Shown here: positions 1 through 7,952 of the stretch, in pieces
Layout of the letters: each line of letters opens with the position of its first letter
Numbering within the stretch: the first letter of the stretch is position 1
Assembly (NCBI GenBank): GCA_046352935.1
Contig: JAXMGR010000005.1
Location: 1-64,000, forward strand
DNA: 64,000 nt
Origin: CAYWMY01 sp046352935
Lineage (GTDB): Bacteria > Pseudomonadota > Gammaproteobacteria > Steroidobacterales > Steroidobacteraceae
Reading direction: 5' to 3'
Position numbers and translations under genes: made by a program
The notes under the pieces: model-generated
What the model saw: the letters and a program-made list of their open reading frames with translations, nothing else
Told to the model about the DNA's origin: nothing
Database searches by the model: none

Positions 1-1542
1 CAGGCGGCTGCCGAGTCGCAGGCGCAGTTCCGGCTCGACGCCCCGTACAACGATCCGCCCGCGGTTCACGTTCGTGAACGTGGCGCTGTCGAAGTCCACC
101 AGGTTCCGGTAGCGCGTCTCGAACACGCTCACCGAGAGCGTGGATCCGGCATCACCGAGCCGCTGGACGAGCGTCGCCTCGACGTTGCGGCTGCGCTCCG
201 GCGCGAGATCCGGATTGGCACCGATCGGGAAACCGAGCGCGAAGAAGCTGGGCGGCTTGAAGCCGCGGTTGGCGTTGAGCTTGAGCGTCGTGCGCGAGTG
301 GGGCCATTCCCAGACCAGCCCGAGATGCGGCGTCGTGACCGCCTCCAGCCCTTCGACCTTGTCGTGCCGCAGTCCGAGCTGTGCCGACACGCCCCGCGCC
401 AGTTGCACACGGCTCTCGACGAAGCCGGCGCGGGTGCTGCGGTCGAGCCGGAAGCTCAGGTCCTGCGGACTTCCGATACCGAAGAAGTCGCCGATGCTCG
501 TGAGACGGCCGTCCTCCTGCTGGTACTCGAACCCTGCCACCACGCTCGCCACCGCGCCGAAGTCGTGGGTTGCCGACGCGAATGCGTCAGTTCGCCGGAA
601 ATCCGTGTCGCTCGTGAACGCGGGCACCGGGAATCGCACGCCGCCGTCGATCGGGGCGTTGTCGCCCTGCTCGTCGCGGTCGAACCTGGACACGCCCGCC
701 TGCAGTCGCAGCCCCGAGGCGTCGCCGTGGGCCACACGCAGACCATAGATCCGGTCAGTCGACTCACGGCGCGTCTTGCCCCGGCTCACCGCGAGCCGCG
801 GGCCGCCACTGTCGTCCGGGAAGCCCTCGCTGTCCCGCGCGATCCGCATCGCCGTGAGCTCCACATCGAGCCCTTCCTCGACGACATAGCGCAGCGAGGC
901 CGACACCGTGTCGAGCTCGAGCTTCGCGTCCCGCCCGGAGCCACCGTCCTCGCTGCGCCCGGCGCTCAGCCGCAGCCGCAGCCGGTCTTCGCCGAAGGCC
1001 AGCGCACCGCCGGCCTTCCGGTACCCTTCGCCACCGGTCCCGAGCCACGCCGTGCCCGACACCCCGGACTGCGCAACGACGGGTTTCGTGATGACGTGCA
1101 GCACACCGGCCAGCGCCTCGCCGCCGTAGACCGCGGAGGCCGGACCGCGCAGGAGCTCGATGCGCTCGATCTGGCTCACGTCCAGCGACGACAGGTCGTA
1201 GGCGCTGCCGCGCGTGGTCGTCGGATCGTTGAGCTTGACCCCGTCCACGAGCACGAGCAGGTGACTGTTCTCCGCGCCGCGCAGGTACAGCGATGCGAAC
1301 CCGCCGGTCGCCCCCGCCGCATCCACGTGCGCGCCCGTCACGCGCGCGAGCAGGTCCTCGATGCGCTCCGGCTGAGTGTCGAGGATTTCCTGCTGCGCGA
1401 TCACCGTGGAGTTCTGGGCGAGCCCCGCCGGGGTGAGCGGCAGGCGCGTGCCCGTGACCACGACCTCGGACTCCGCCGCGACGGCGCAGGTGCCCAACAG
1501 CGCCGCAGCGCAGGCACCGAGCAGGGACATGGACTTCTTCAC
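1..1542 (-). CDS. TonB-dependent outer-membrane receptor, BtuB-like (C-terminus beyond window)
   Basis: Outer-membrane beta-barrel receptor taking up a ligand with TonB energy. A GTG start gives MKKSMSLLGACAALLG, a typical signal peptide; an in-frame ATG lies four codons later. Next come a TonB-box-like stretch (ESEVVVTGTRLP) and a plug domain with LYLRGAENSHLLVLVDGVKL, RGPASAVYGGEALAG and HVITK, the pattern of BtuB/cobalamin-type receptors. The remainder reads as alternating barrel strands. About 514 codons are present, against roughly 600 in BtuB, so some 90-100 residues are missing off the left edge. It is the last visible gene of a leftward operon, 67 bases after the nitrilase. No cobalamin riboswitch fits in that gap, so the ligand is probably not, or not demonstrably, vitamin B12. 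Family confidence is high; the substrate is unknown. Confidence 0.9.
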   Translation of the reverse strand, partial: MKKSMSLLGACAAALLGTCAVAAESEVVVTGTRLPLTPAGLAQNSTVIAQQEILDTQPERIEDLLARVTGAHVDAAGATGGFASLYLRGAENSHLLVLVDGVKLNDPTTTRGSAYDLSSLDVSQIERIELLRGPASAVYGGEALAGVLHVITKPVVAQSGVSGTAWLGTGGEGYRKAGGALAFGEDRLRLRLSAGRSEDGGSGRDAKLELDTVSASLRYVVEEGLDVELTAMRIARDSEGFPDDSGGPRLAVSRGKTRRESTDRIYGLRVAHGDASGLRLQAGVSRFDRDEQGDNAPIDGGVRFPVPAFTSDTDFRRTDAFASATHDFGAVASVVAGFEYQQEDGRLTSIGDFFGIGSPQDLSFRLDRSTRAGFVESRVQLARGVSAQLGLRHDKVEGLEAVTTPHLGLVWEWPHSRTTLKLNANRGFKPPSFFALGFPIGANPDLAPERSRNVEATLVQRLGDAGSTLSVSVFETRYRNLVDFDSATFTNVNRGRIVVRGVEPELRLRLGSRL

Positions 1543-1609
1543 GTTGGAAAACCACCCGTCTGTAGCAGGGCAAGCGCGGGAACAGCCGGCCGCGCGAGCC
1601 GGCACGTCG

Positions 1610-2803
1610 TCACTCGAGCCAGGGTCCCCAGAGACGCTGCTTCATGTCTTCCCAGGTCGTGCCGTCGTCACCGGCGGGCTGGTAGCGGCAGCCCGGATGC
1701 TCGAACGCGGGCTTCGTCCAGGTGCCGCGCTCCTGCAGACGCCGGATGTTGTCGCGGTAGATCTCGTCGACCTCGGCGTGCGACTTCGGGTCGTCCTTCA
1801 TCCACAGGTTCTTCGGATGGATCGGCTTCTCGTACATGCGCCGGAACAGCTCCACGCGCAGATCCTTGAGCCAGTTGTAGTTGAGACTCATGGCCCGGAA
1901 CTGGCGCAGCGCCTCGATGTCGATGGTCGCCGCGACGATGGTGTTGTTCGTCGATGCACTGTAAGAGACGACCTGGCCTCGGTAGTCGACGATGTGCGCA
2001 CTGCCGCCTGCGATGTCGACGGGATACTTCGACGTCGCCCCCAGGTACACGGGCCCTGCGTTCGGGCAGAGCATGTACACCGAGTTGAACTCGGCGTGTC
2101 CCTGGTTCTGGATCAGCCAGCTGCCGCCACCGGGGTACCCCGAAACGGTCATCGGCGTCGCTTCGCTCGGGCGGTAGACGACCTCGGCGCCGTTGAAGGC
2201 GAGCGCCCGCACCGCTTCGGGGTACTCGCCGTCGCTGCAGCAGATCGTGCCGATGTTGCCGATGTCGGGCGTCCTGAGCACCGGATAGAACGCCTCGATG
2301 CCGTCGCCGAACAGTTCCACCCAGCGGTCGTAGACGTCGTGCGGCACGCAGGAACGCTCACGGCACCAGATATGGTTCTTGGCGGCGCGGTGCACGACCT
2401 CGCCGCTGGGGCCGATGACGAACAGCGAGTTGAAGAAGCGGTCCTTCATGATCTCGGGCCAGCGCGACTTGCACTGCACGACGATGTAGATGTTGTAGAG
2501 CTTCGCCAGCCGCCCGAGGAACTCGGTCTCCTCACCGGGGATGTCGATGAACAGCTCGCGCGCCGCCATCACGTGCGGCAGATCGAAGATCTCGTCCGTG
2601 AAGCCCGTGAGCGCGCCCTCGGCGAGCGCGATCAGCCGGACCGGCATGGAAACATTGATCATCGAGACACTGGCGTGGATCGCCTCCTCGATGTTCTCGA
2701 GGTTGTGACGGATGTGTCGGCGTTCCGAGATGCCGCGGATCACCGTGGACAGGCCGACGGCCATGTACGGCGCGACGGGCTTCGCTGAGTTCGGATTCGA
2801 CAT
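1610..2803 (-). CDS. Carbon-nitrogen hydrolase (nitrilase superfamily, aliphatic amidase-like)
   Basis: Predicted cytosolic amidase or nitrilase of 397 residues. The superfamily Glu-Lys-Cys triad is visible: Glu62 in IALAEGALTGF, Lys142 in RAAKNHIW, and Cys189 in TICCSDGEYPE, which matches the CDDGNYPE signature of AmiE and formamidase. Cys188 next to it is an extra cysteine. There is no signal peptide. The C-terminal 60 residues (KDDPKSHAEVDEIYRDNIRRL onward) are a family-specific tail. It lies between the SDR and the TonB receptor in one leftward operon, suggesting that it hydrolyses an amide or nitrile whose uptake or oxidation is encoded next to it. The ATG start has an upstream purine-rich stretch (GGAGGAG). 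The exact substrate cannot be read from the sequence. Confidence 0.88.
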   Translation of the reverse strand: MSNPNSAKPVAPYMAVGLSTVIRGISERRHIRHNLENIEEAIHASVSMINVSMPVRLIALAEGALTGFTDEIFDLPHVMAARELFIDIPGEETEFLGRLAKLYNIYIVVQCKSRWPEIMKDRFFNSLFVIGPSGEVVHRAAKNHIWCRERSCVPHDVYDRWVELFGDGIEAFYPVLRTPDIGNIGTICCSDGEYPEAVRALAFNGAEVVYRPSEATPMTVSGYPGGGSWLIQNQGHAEFNSVYMLCPNAGPVYLGATSKYPVDIAGGSAHIVDYRGQVVSYSASTNNTIVAATIDIEALRQFRAMSLNYNWLKDLRVELFRRMYEKPIHPKNLWMKDDPKSHAEVDEIYRDNIRRLQERGTWTKPAFEHPGCRYQPAGDDGTTWEDMKQRLWGPWLE

Positions 2804-2855
2804 CGATTGACTCCTCCCGGAAGGATGGCGCCGGGAACTCCGCCCCGGACAGCGG

Positions 2856-3665
2856 CTACTGCGCCGTCAGGCCGCCGTCGACCACGAACTCCGCGCCGGT
2901 GACGAACCGCGCGGCGTCGGAGGCCAGGAACAGCACCATCGCGCCGATGTCCCGCGGCTGACCGATCTCCGCGAGCACCTGCATGTCCATGTAGTACTTC
3001 ATCGCCTCGTCCACGCTCGCCACCATGCCCTTCGCGCGCATGTCCTCGAGTTCCTGCCGGAACATCGGCGTGTCCGTGTTGCCGGGATGGACGGTGTTCA
3101 CGCGGATGCCCCAGTGGGTCCGCCCACACTCGATCGCGACCGCCTTGCTGAACAGTCGCACCGCCCCCTTCGTCGAGCAGTACGCCGACAGTCCCTCCGA
3201 ACCGATGATCCCGCCCACCGAGGAGAGGTTGATGATCGATCCGCCCCGGCCGCTGCGCCCGCCCGGACGCATCACGTCAACCGCCGTACGCGTGCCGAGA
3301 AACACGCTCTCCAGGTTCACCGCGTGCAGCCGACGCCAGTCCGCGAGGCTCGTCTCCAGCAGGTTGCGCACGATGGCGATGCCTGCGTTGTTGACGAGCA
3401 CGTCGAGGCCGCCGTGCCGGTCGACGATGGCGTCGACGGTCTTCCGCCACTCGTCCTCGCGCGTCACGTCGAGCGCCAGGAACTCCGCCCGGCCGCCCTT
3501 GCCGACGATGCCCTCGGCCATGGTGCGCCCCGCCGCGGCATCGATGTCCGCGACCACGACCGTGGCGCCCTGCTCCGCCAGCACCGCGGCGCAGGCCGCG
3601 CCGATGCCCTTCGCCGCACCCGTGACCAGCGCCACCTTGCCGCGTACATGGATGACCGGATCCAT
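2856..3665 (-). CDS. SDR-family NAD(P)-dependent oxidoreductase
   Basis: Classical short-chain dehydrogenase/reductase of 269 residues. The Rossmann motif TGAAKGIG is at 15-22 with an acidic VVADID at the end of strand 2, which favours NAD(H). NNAG is at 92-95, and the catalytic Ser148/149, Tyr162 and Lys166 lie in SAYCSTKG. The C-terminal VTGAEFVVDGG is typical. It probably interconverts an alcohol and a ketone in the pathway served by the neighbouring amidase and receptor. The ATG start lies four bases after the stop of the cytochrome/FG-GAP gene, so the two are almost certainly co-transcribed. The substrate is unknown. Confidence 0.9.
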   Translation of the reverse strand: MDPVIHVRGKVALVTGAAKGIGAACAAVLAEQGATVVVADIDAAAGRTMAEGIVGKGGRAEFLALDVTREDEWRKTVDAIVDRHGGLDVLVNNAGIAIVRNLLETSLADWRRLHAVNLESVFLGTRTAVDVMRPGGRSGRGGSIINLSSVGGIIGSEGLSAYCSTKGAVRLFSKAVAIECGRTHWGIRVNTVHPGNTDTPMFRQELEDMRAKGMVASVDEAMKYYMDMQVLAEIGQPRDIGAMVLFLASDAARFVTGAEFVVDGGLTAQ

Positions 3666-3669
3666 CGCC

Positions 3670-5514
3670 TCAGCCCTTGCCCTGGTTCAACAGGTAGATC
3701 ACGCTCGGCGCCTTGCCGCCGCGGCCCTGCATCGCCTTGTGCGCCGTGATCCAGTCCGGCGGCACCAGCTCCGGGAAGTTGCCGAGGCCCAGCACGATGT
3801 CGGGCCGGCCGTCCCCGTTCACGTCCGCCGCCTCGATCGAGCACCACACGCCGAAGAAGTCCCGGCTGAACGACTGCGGCTCGAAGTTCATGCCGCCCCT
3901 GTTCTCCAGGTACACGAACGTCTCCGGCTCCTCGTAGCTCCACTGCGGGAACAGCGAGATCGTCGCGATGTCCTGGTCCCCGTCGCCGTCGAAGTCCCGC
4001 ACCACTGCGCGGATCGCACCGTGCATGCGGTAGTAGTACGCCTGGGTGAATTTCAGGTTGCCGTCGTTGCGGTAGACCCGGATGCCGTGCTGCGGCCGGG
4101 GCGCCGGCACCACCTTGCCGATGTGGTTGCCGTCGACGTTGTCGCCGTTGATGACCACGAGGTCCACATCGCCGTCTCCGTCGAAATCCCCGACCTGCAC
4201 GTTGTTCCCGCCCCAGGACGGCGTGTGCCGGTCGAGCAGCTGGCGCGTGAAGGTCTCGTCGCCGTTGTTGACGAACAGCACCAGCTCCTGCCGCCCCTGC
4301 GCGATCACCGCCGCAACGTCCGGCCGCCCGTCACCGTTGAAATCGCCGACCGCACTCGACACGAAACCCGCGTCCTCCGCCAGGATCTTCTCGCGCAGGG
4401 CGCCCGCCAGCACCCCGCGCGGAATCTCCGCCGGCGCGTTCTTCCACAGCTTCGCGTAGTCCGGCGTTGCGTAATACACCGCCAGCAAACTCTGCGCGGT
4501 GTTCATGAACCCGTCGCCAAAGGCGTTCGCCACGATGTCCGGCAGACCGTCGCCGTTCATGTCCACGGTGTGCTGTGACACGAACCGCTGCTTGCCGTAC
4601 ACGAGCATCCGCGCCCGCGGCTTACCCCCGTCGAACTCCCAGTCCATGATCTGGGCGATGCCTTCCTTGCTCATCGGGAAGCGCCCGTGCGTCACGAGCC
4701 GCATCCCCGTCGCCGTCGGCGCCATTTCGATCGGGTCGCTGTTCACCCGCTGCTGGTGCAGGCGCCGTCCGCTCTTCAGGTCCAGCACCACGAAGTCGTC
4801 CCACTTCTCGAAGCCCTCGCGCCGCTCGCCGCCGCCCACCCAGTCGTCCATGACCGCACGACCCACGTACAGCCGCTGCCGCACGGGATCCACGGCCGTC
4901 GACATGACGAGTGCGTCCGGTTCCAGCTCCAGCTCCGGCACCACGGGCTCGAACAGCTTCGACAGCGGGGGCTTCGGCCCCTGCTGCTCCATCTGCTGCC
5001 ACGGGCGCGCATTGCCGACGAAGTACTCGCGGATCTTGCGGAAATCGTCCACGCGCATCTCCGGCTGTGCCGGGATGTGCGGCCGGAACGGATAGAGATC
5101 GCGGAAATAGCCGTTCTTGTCGTACAGGAAGTAGCGCTTCGTGTAGTCCTTGGTCGGCTCCAGCTCGCGCGGGAACTCCTCCACACGCATGTCCGGGAAC
5201 TCGTCGCCCTTCATGCCGACGTAGTTCCCCATGTAGTGCACCGCGAAGGACCAGTACTCCTTCGAGAGATCCTGGGGGTCCGGCAACAGGTGACACCGTA
5301 CGCAGTGACGCTCGGCCTGCGCCTTGCCCTCTGCCATCCGTGCCGCCGCCGCGTCACCAGCCTTCGCCGGAGCCGCATCCTGCGATCCCTCGCCACCACC
5401 GCCGCCACAGCCGTAGAGCGCCGTTGCGGCGACGACCAGCGCCGCAACGGCCCTGGCCCCGGACCTGGTGATCAACCGCGGGCGACACGGGCGCAGAACG
5501 TCGCGCGCCCTCAT
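3670..5514 (-). CDS. Lipoprotein with cytochrome c motif and FG-GAP/VCBS repeats
   Basis: Predicted exported lipoprotein of 614 residues. The start at MRARDV is chosen because TCGGGAG lies about five bases upstream; an in-frame upstream extension of 35 codons lacks such a site. An Arg-rich n-region is followed by AVAALVVAATALYGC, a lipobox with Cys36, then a Gly-rich linker. A c-type heme motif CVRCH sits at 71-75 and Met-rich segments follow that could supply the distal ligand. The C-terminal two thirds contain five calcium-loop repeats of the FG-GAP/VCBS type (DMNGDGLPD, DFNGDGRPD, DFDGDGDVD, DFDGDGDQD, DVNGDGRPD), which normally form a seven-bladed propeller. It is the first gene of the leftward operon, downstream of a TetR-type operator. 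An electron-transfer or binding role for surface oxidation is inferred; no enzyme activity can be assigned. Confidence 0.82.
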   Translation of the reverse strand: MRARDVLRPCRPRLITRSGARAVAALVVAATALYGCGGGGGEGSQDAAPAKAGDAAAARMAEGKAQAERHCVRCHLLPDPQDLSKEYWSFAVHYMGNYVGMKGDEFPDMRVEEFPRELEPTKDYTKRYFLYDKNGYFRDLYPFRPHIPAQPEMRVDDFRKIREYFVGNARPWQQMEQQGPKPPLSKLFEPVVPELELEPDALVMSTAVDPVRQRLYVGRAVMDDWVGGGERREGFEKWDDFVVLDLKSGRRLHQQRVNSDPIEMAPTATGMRLVTHGRFPMSKEGIAQIMDWEFDGGKPRARMLVYGKQRFVSQHTVDMNGDGLPDIVANAFGDGFMNTAQSLLAVYYATPDYAKLWKNAPAEIPRGVLAGALREKILAEDAGFVSSAVGDFNGDGRPDVAAVIAQGRQELVLFVNNGDETFTRQLLDRHTPSWGGNNVQVGDFDGDGDVDLVVINGDNVDGNHIGKVVPAPRPQHGIRVYRNDGNLKFTQAYYYRMHGAIRAVVRDFDGDGDQDIATISLFPQWSYEEPETFVYLENRGGMNFEPQSFSRDFFGVWCSIEAADVNGDGRPDIVLGLGNFPELVPPDWITAHKAMQGRGGKAPSVIYLLNQGKG

Positions 5515-5628
5515 CGAGACTCCCGATGTACGCGGCACGGCAACTTCGCAGGACATTGTGCTCACTCCCCGACACCGCCGACCGGCGGCTGTCCGACATC
5601 CGATTATTTTGGGGTGCATACCCTAGAT

Positions 5629-5659
5629 TTGCAGACTTATAGGGCGATCACCCTATAAT
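5629..5659 (+). promoter_or_regulatory. Putative sigma70 promoter of the tetR gene
   Basis: A consensus -10 hexamer TATAAT (5654-5659) is preceded by TTGCAG (5629-5634) at a rather long 19-base spacing. The -10 box lies inside the right arm of the palindrome described separately, so a bound TetR dimer should occlude RNA polymerase and give autorepression. The tetR ATG lies 46 bases downstream. Confidence 0.5.
5637..5658. promoter_or_regulatory. Perfect palindromic operator (TetR type) in the divergent region
   Basis: The 8-base arms TTATAGGG and CCCTATAA flank a 6-base centre (CGATCA). It sits between the divergently transcribed lipoprotein gene and tetR. A second, weaker inverted repeat, GGGT-N4-ACCC, lies just upstream at 5612-5623. 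Position and symmetry fit autoregulation plus control of the leftward operon. Confidence 0.65.
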
Positions 5660-5704
5660 GTCAAGAATCGCCACCATCCCTGCCGGCACCCGGGAACATA
5701 TCAC

Positions 5705-6376
5705 ATGCGCCGCATCAAGCCAGCCGCCACCTCTGTCGCCGCCCGGTCCGGAGCTGCAGTCAGCGCGACTCGCCGGCGCGGTTATCAGGTGGGCCACGAC
5801 ACGCGGCAGATGATCGTCTCCGTTGCAGGAAAAGTGCTGGTCGAGTCCGGCTATCAGGGTCTCACCCTGAAGCGCGTGGCGGATGCCGCCGGCATATCCG
5901 TGGGCAATCTGAATTACCACTTCCGCACCAAGGAGAGCCTGATCGAAGCGCTGATCGAACACGTACTGACGGATTTCTCGTCGCGGTTCGAGGACATCGT
6001 CCGCCGCAGAGGTGCCGACGGCTCCGGTGCATGCAGCGCTCTGCTGCGGTGGGCCATGGATGGATCGTGCGCGCCGCAGTACACCCGCCTCGTGCGGGAG
6101 CTCTGGGCCATGGCCTCGCACAACCGGTCGGTTGCGGTCGCCATGGACCACTACTACGATCAATCCATCACTGCGGCAGTCGGGCGCATGGCGGGGGCAC
6201 GCGACCCTCGCAGCCGAGAGGAAGTCACGGCACTCGTGTCCCTGATCTGCATCATCGCCGAAGGTGCGAGCGCCGTGTTCGGCCGGCGCGGACGGCGACA
6301 TCCGCAGTACGATGCGGTACAACAGCTCGCGTGCCGCGCGGTGGAGAATGCAGGCCACCGCCAGAAGACGCGATGA
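5705..6376 (+). CDS. TetR/AcrR-family transcriptional regulator
   Basis: Predicted DNA-binding repressor of 223 residues. A basic N-terminal extension of about 30 residues precedes a TetR helix-turn-helix at about 50-80 (LTLKRVADAAGISVGNLNYHFRTKESL). The C-terminal half is all-helical and variable, as expected for the ligand-binding and dimer domain. It is divergent from the cytochrome/FG-GAP-SDR-nitrilase-receptor operon, and the intergenic region contains a perfect palindrome overlapping its own -10 box. The likely role is autoregulated control of that operon and of the downstream isochorismatase-like gene. The inducer is unknown. Confidence 0.9.
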   Translation: MRRIKPAATSVAARSGAAVSATRRRGYQVGHDTRQMIVSVAGKVLVESGYQGLTLKRVADAAGISVGNLNYHFRTKESLIEALIEHVLTDFSSRFEDIVRRRGADGSGACSALLRWAMDGSCAPQYTRLVRELWAMASHNRSVAVAMDHYYDQSITAAVGRMAGARDPRSREEVTALVSLICIIAEGASAVFGRRGRRHPQYDAVQQLACRAVENAGHRQKTR

Positions 6377-6475
6377 CCGACCTTCGGGCCGCTGCCAGGC
6401 GCCGGGGGGCACGGTCGCAGCCGCGGAAAGAGACACGGACGGGGGCCCCCTCGACGCAAGCGGAGCAGAAGAGAA

Positions 6476-7132
6476 ATGTCAGACTTCCCGATCATTCCCG
6501 CCGATGACACGGTCCTCGTTCTCACCCACATGCAGAACGAGTTCGCCCACCCCGACGGGAAGGGCGCCCGCATCGTCTATCAGTTCCTGAAGGAATCCGG
6601 CGCGCTCGGGCGCATGCAGCGGCTGCTGGCCGCATGCCGTGGCGCCGGGATCCCCGTCATCTTCCACAACGAGACCTTCCGTCCGGGCCACCCGGAACTG
6701 CGCGCGCGGCGCCACGGCTACTGCCGCGGCACGGCCAGGATGCTCGGTGTCGTTCCAGACAACATGGCCGTGCGCGGCACCTGGGGCGCCGAGGTCATCG
6801 ACGACCTGCGCCCCGATCCCGGCCGCGACGAGTTCGTCCTCCACAACGCGAAGGTCGATCCCTTCACCTGCAGCGAGTTCGAGACGCTGCTGCGCAACCT
6901 CGACCGCCACGTGCTGCTGCTCGCGGGGCTCGCCTGCAATTTCGGCATCGAGATGACCGCGCGCAGCGGCAACGAACGCGACTATGGCATCTGCGTCGTG
7001 TCGGATTGCGTCGACCGCTTCCTCGGCGACTACAGCGAACGCACCCTGACCGACCTGCTGCCGCTCTACGGTCGGGTCGCGACCACGGCGGAGATCATCG
7101 CGGAACTGGAGCAGCAGCAACGTCCGCGGTGA
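6476..7132 (+). CDS. Isochorismatase-fold hydrolase with substituted catalytic residues
   Basis: Cysteine-hydrolase/isochorismatase-fold protein of 218 residues. The first strand motif, normally DxQxxF with the catalytic Asp, reads HMQNEF here, so His18 replaces Asp. The general Lys is kept (Lys126 in HNAKVDPF). At the nucleophile position the protein has Gly157 in LACNFGIEMTAR instead of Cys. Glycine there is also seen in true isochorismatases such as EntB and PhzD, but those keep the Asp. Cys154, three residues earlier, is the only cysteine close by. It follows tetR by 99 bases on the same strand with GGAG ten bases before the ATG. It could be an enzyme with altered chemistry, or a binding or pseudoenzyme protein; canonical nicotinamidase or N-carbamoyl hydrolase activity is unlikely. 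Confidence 0.82.
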   Translation: MSDFPIIPADDTVLVLTHMQNEFAHPDGKGARIVYQFLKESGALGRMQRLLAACRGAGIPVIFHNETFRPGHPELRARRHGYCRGTARMLGVVPDNMAVRGTWGAEVIDDLRPDPGRDEFVLHNAKVDPFTCSEFETLLRNLDRHVLLLAGLACNFGIEMTARSGNERDYGICVVSDCVDRFLGDYSERTLTDLLPLYGRVATTAEIIAELEQQQRPR

Positions 7133-7181
7133 CCACGACCGGCGCCGCGGACACGGTTCAGCACCGGCTGCGGCCTGGACG

Positions 7182-7934
7182 CTAGCTCAGGATGATTCCC
7201 ATCGCCGACTGACCGCCGTCCGCCAGCATCGCAACGCCCGTGACGTAGGACGACTGGTCACTCGCGAGGAACACGACCGTTTTCGCGATCTCCTCGGGCT
7301 CCGCGTAGCGCGCCATCGGAGTCCGGTCGATGACGCGCTTCATGATCGCCGCCGGGATCTGCGCGGTCATTTCCGTGCGCACGGGGCCCGGGCAGATGGC
7401 GTTGACGCGGATGCCCCGTGTCGCGAACTCCATCGCGGTCGCCTTCGTCAGCTGGACGATCGCACCCTTCGAGGCGCAGTAGGCGGGCATCATCGCGAAG
7501 CCGTTGACGGCTGCCGTCGAAGCGGTGTTCACGATCGACCCGCCGCCCGCCTTCAGCATCTCCGGGATGGCGTACTTCATGCCGAGGAACACCGATCGGC
7601 AGTTCACGGCCATGACCCGGTCGAATTCTTCCTCGGGATAGTCCGGCGTCGCGACGCACAGGCCATCGATGCCTGCGTTGTTGACGAGGATGTCGAGCCT
7701 TCCGAAGCGCCGCACGGCCTCGTCCACCATCGCCCTGACGTCCGCGCTCTTCGCCACGTCCGCGTGGAACCCGACGCAGCCTTCACCCAGCCTCCCGGCG
7801 AGGGCGGACTCTCGTCCATTGATGTCCACCGCCACGACGCGGGCGCCTTCCCTGCAGAACGCTTCGGTGATCGCAGCGCCGATGCCGCCGCCCGCGCCCG
7901 TCACGATCGCCACCTTCCCCGTCAAGGCATTCAT
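7182..7934 (-). CDS. SDR-family oxidoreductase at the end of the ABC/catabolic operon
   Basis: Classical SDR of 250 residues with TGAGGGIG at 12-19, an acidic VVAVDING after strand 2 (NAD preference), NNAG at 85-88, catalytic Ser139, Tyr152 and Lys156 in AYCASKG, and a CPGPVRTEM segment after strand 6. It begins 18 bases after the stop of the ABC ATPase gene and is the last gene of the long leftward array, converging on the isochorismatase-like gene. It probably oxidises an alcohol group of the imported compound or its product. It resembles 3-oxoacyl-ACP reductase-like and sugar dehydrogenases equally; the substrate is not assigned. Confidence 0.9.
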   Translation of the reverse strand: MNALTGKVAIVTGAGGGIGAAITEAFCREGARVVAVDINGRESALAGRLGEGCVGFHADVAKSADVRAMVDEAVRRFGRLDILVNNAGIDGLCVATPDYPEEEFDRVMAVNCRSVFLGMKYAIPEMLKAGGGSIVNTASTAAVNGFAMMPAYCASKGAIVQLTKATAMEFATRGIRVNAICPGPVRTEMTAQIPAAIMKRVIDRTPMARYAEPEEIAKTVVFLASDQSSYVTGVAMLADGGQSAMGIILS

Positions 7935-7952
7935 GTGAAATGCTCCTCTTTG

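Noticed and set aside
1543..1609. Cobalamin riboswitch upstream of the BtuB-like receptor
   Set aside because: Only 67 bases are available and no B12-box-like sequence is seen; the aptamer needs about 200.
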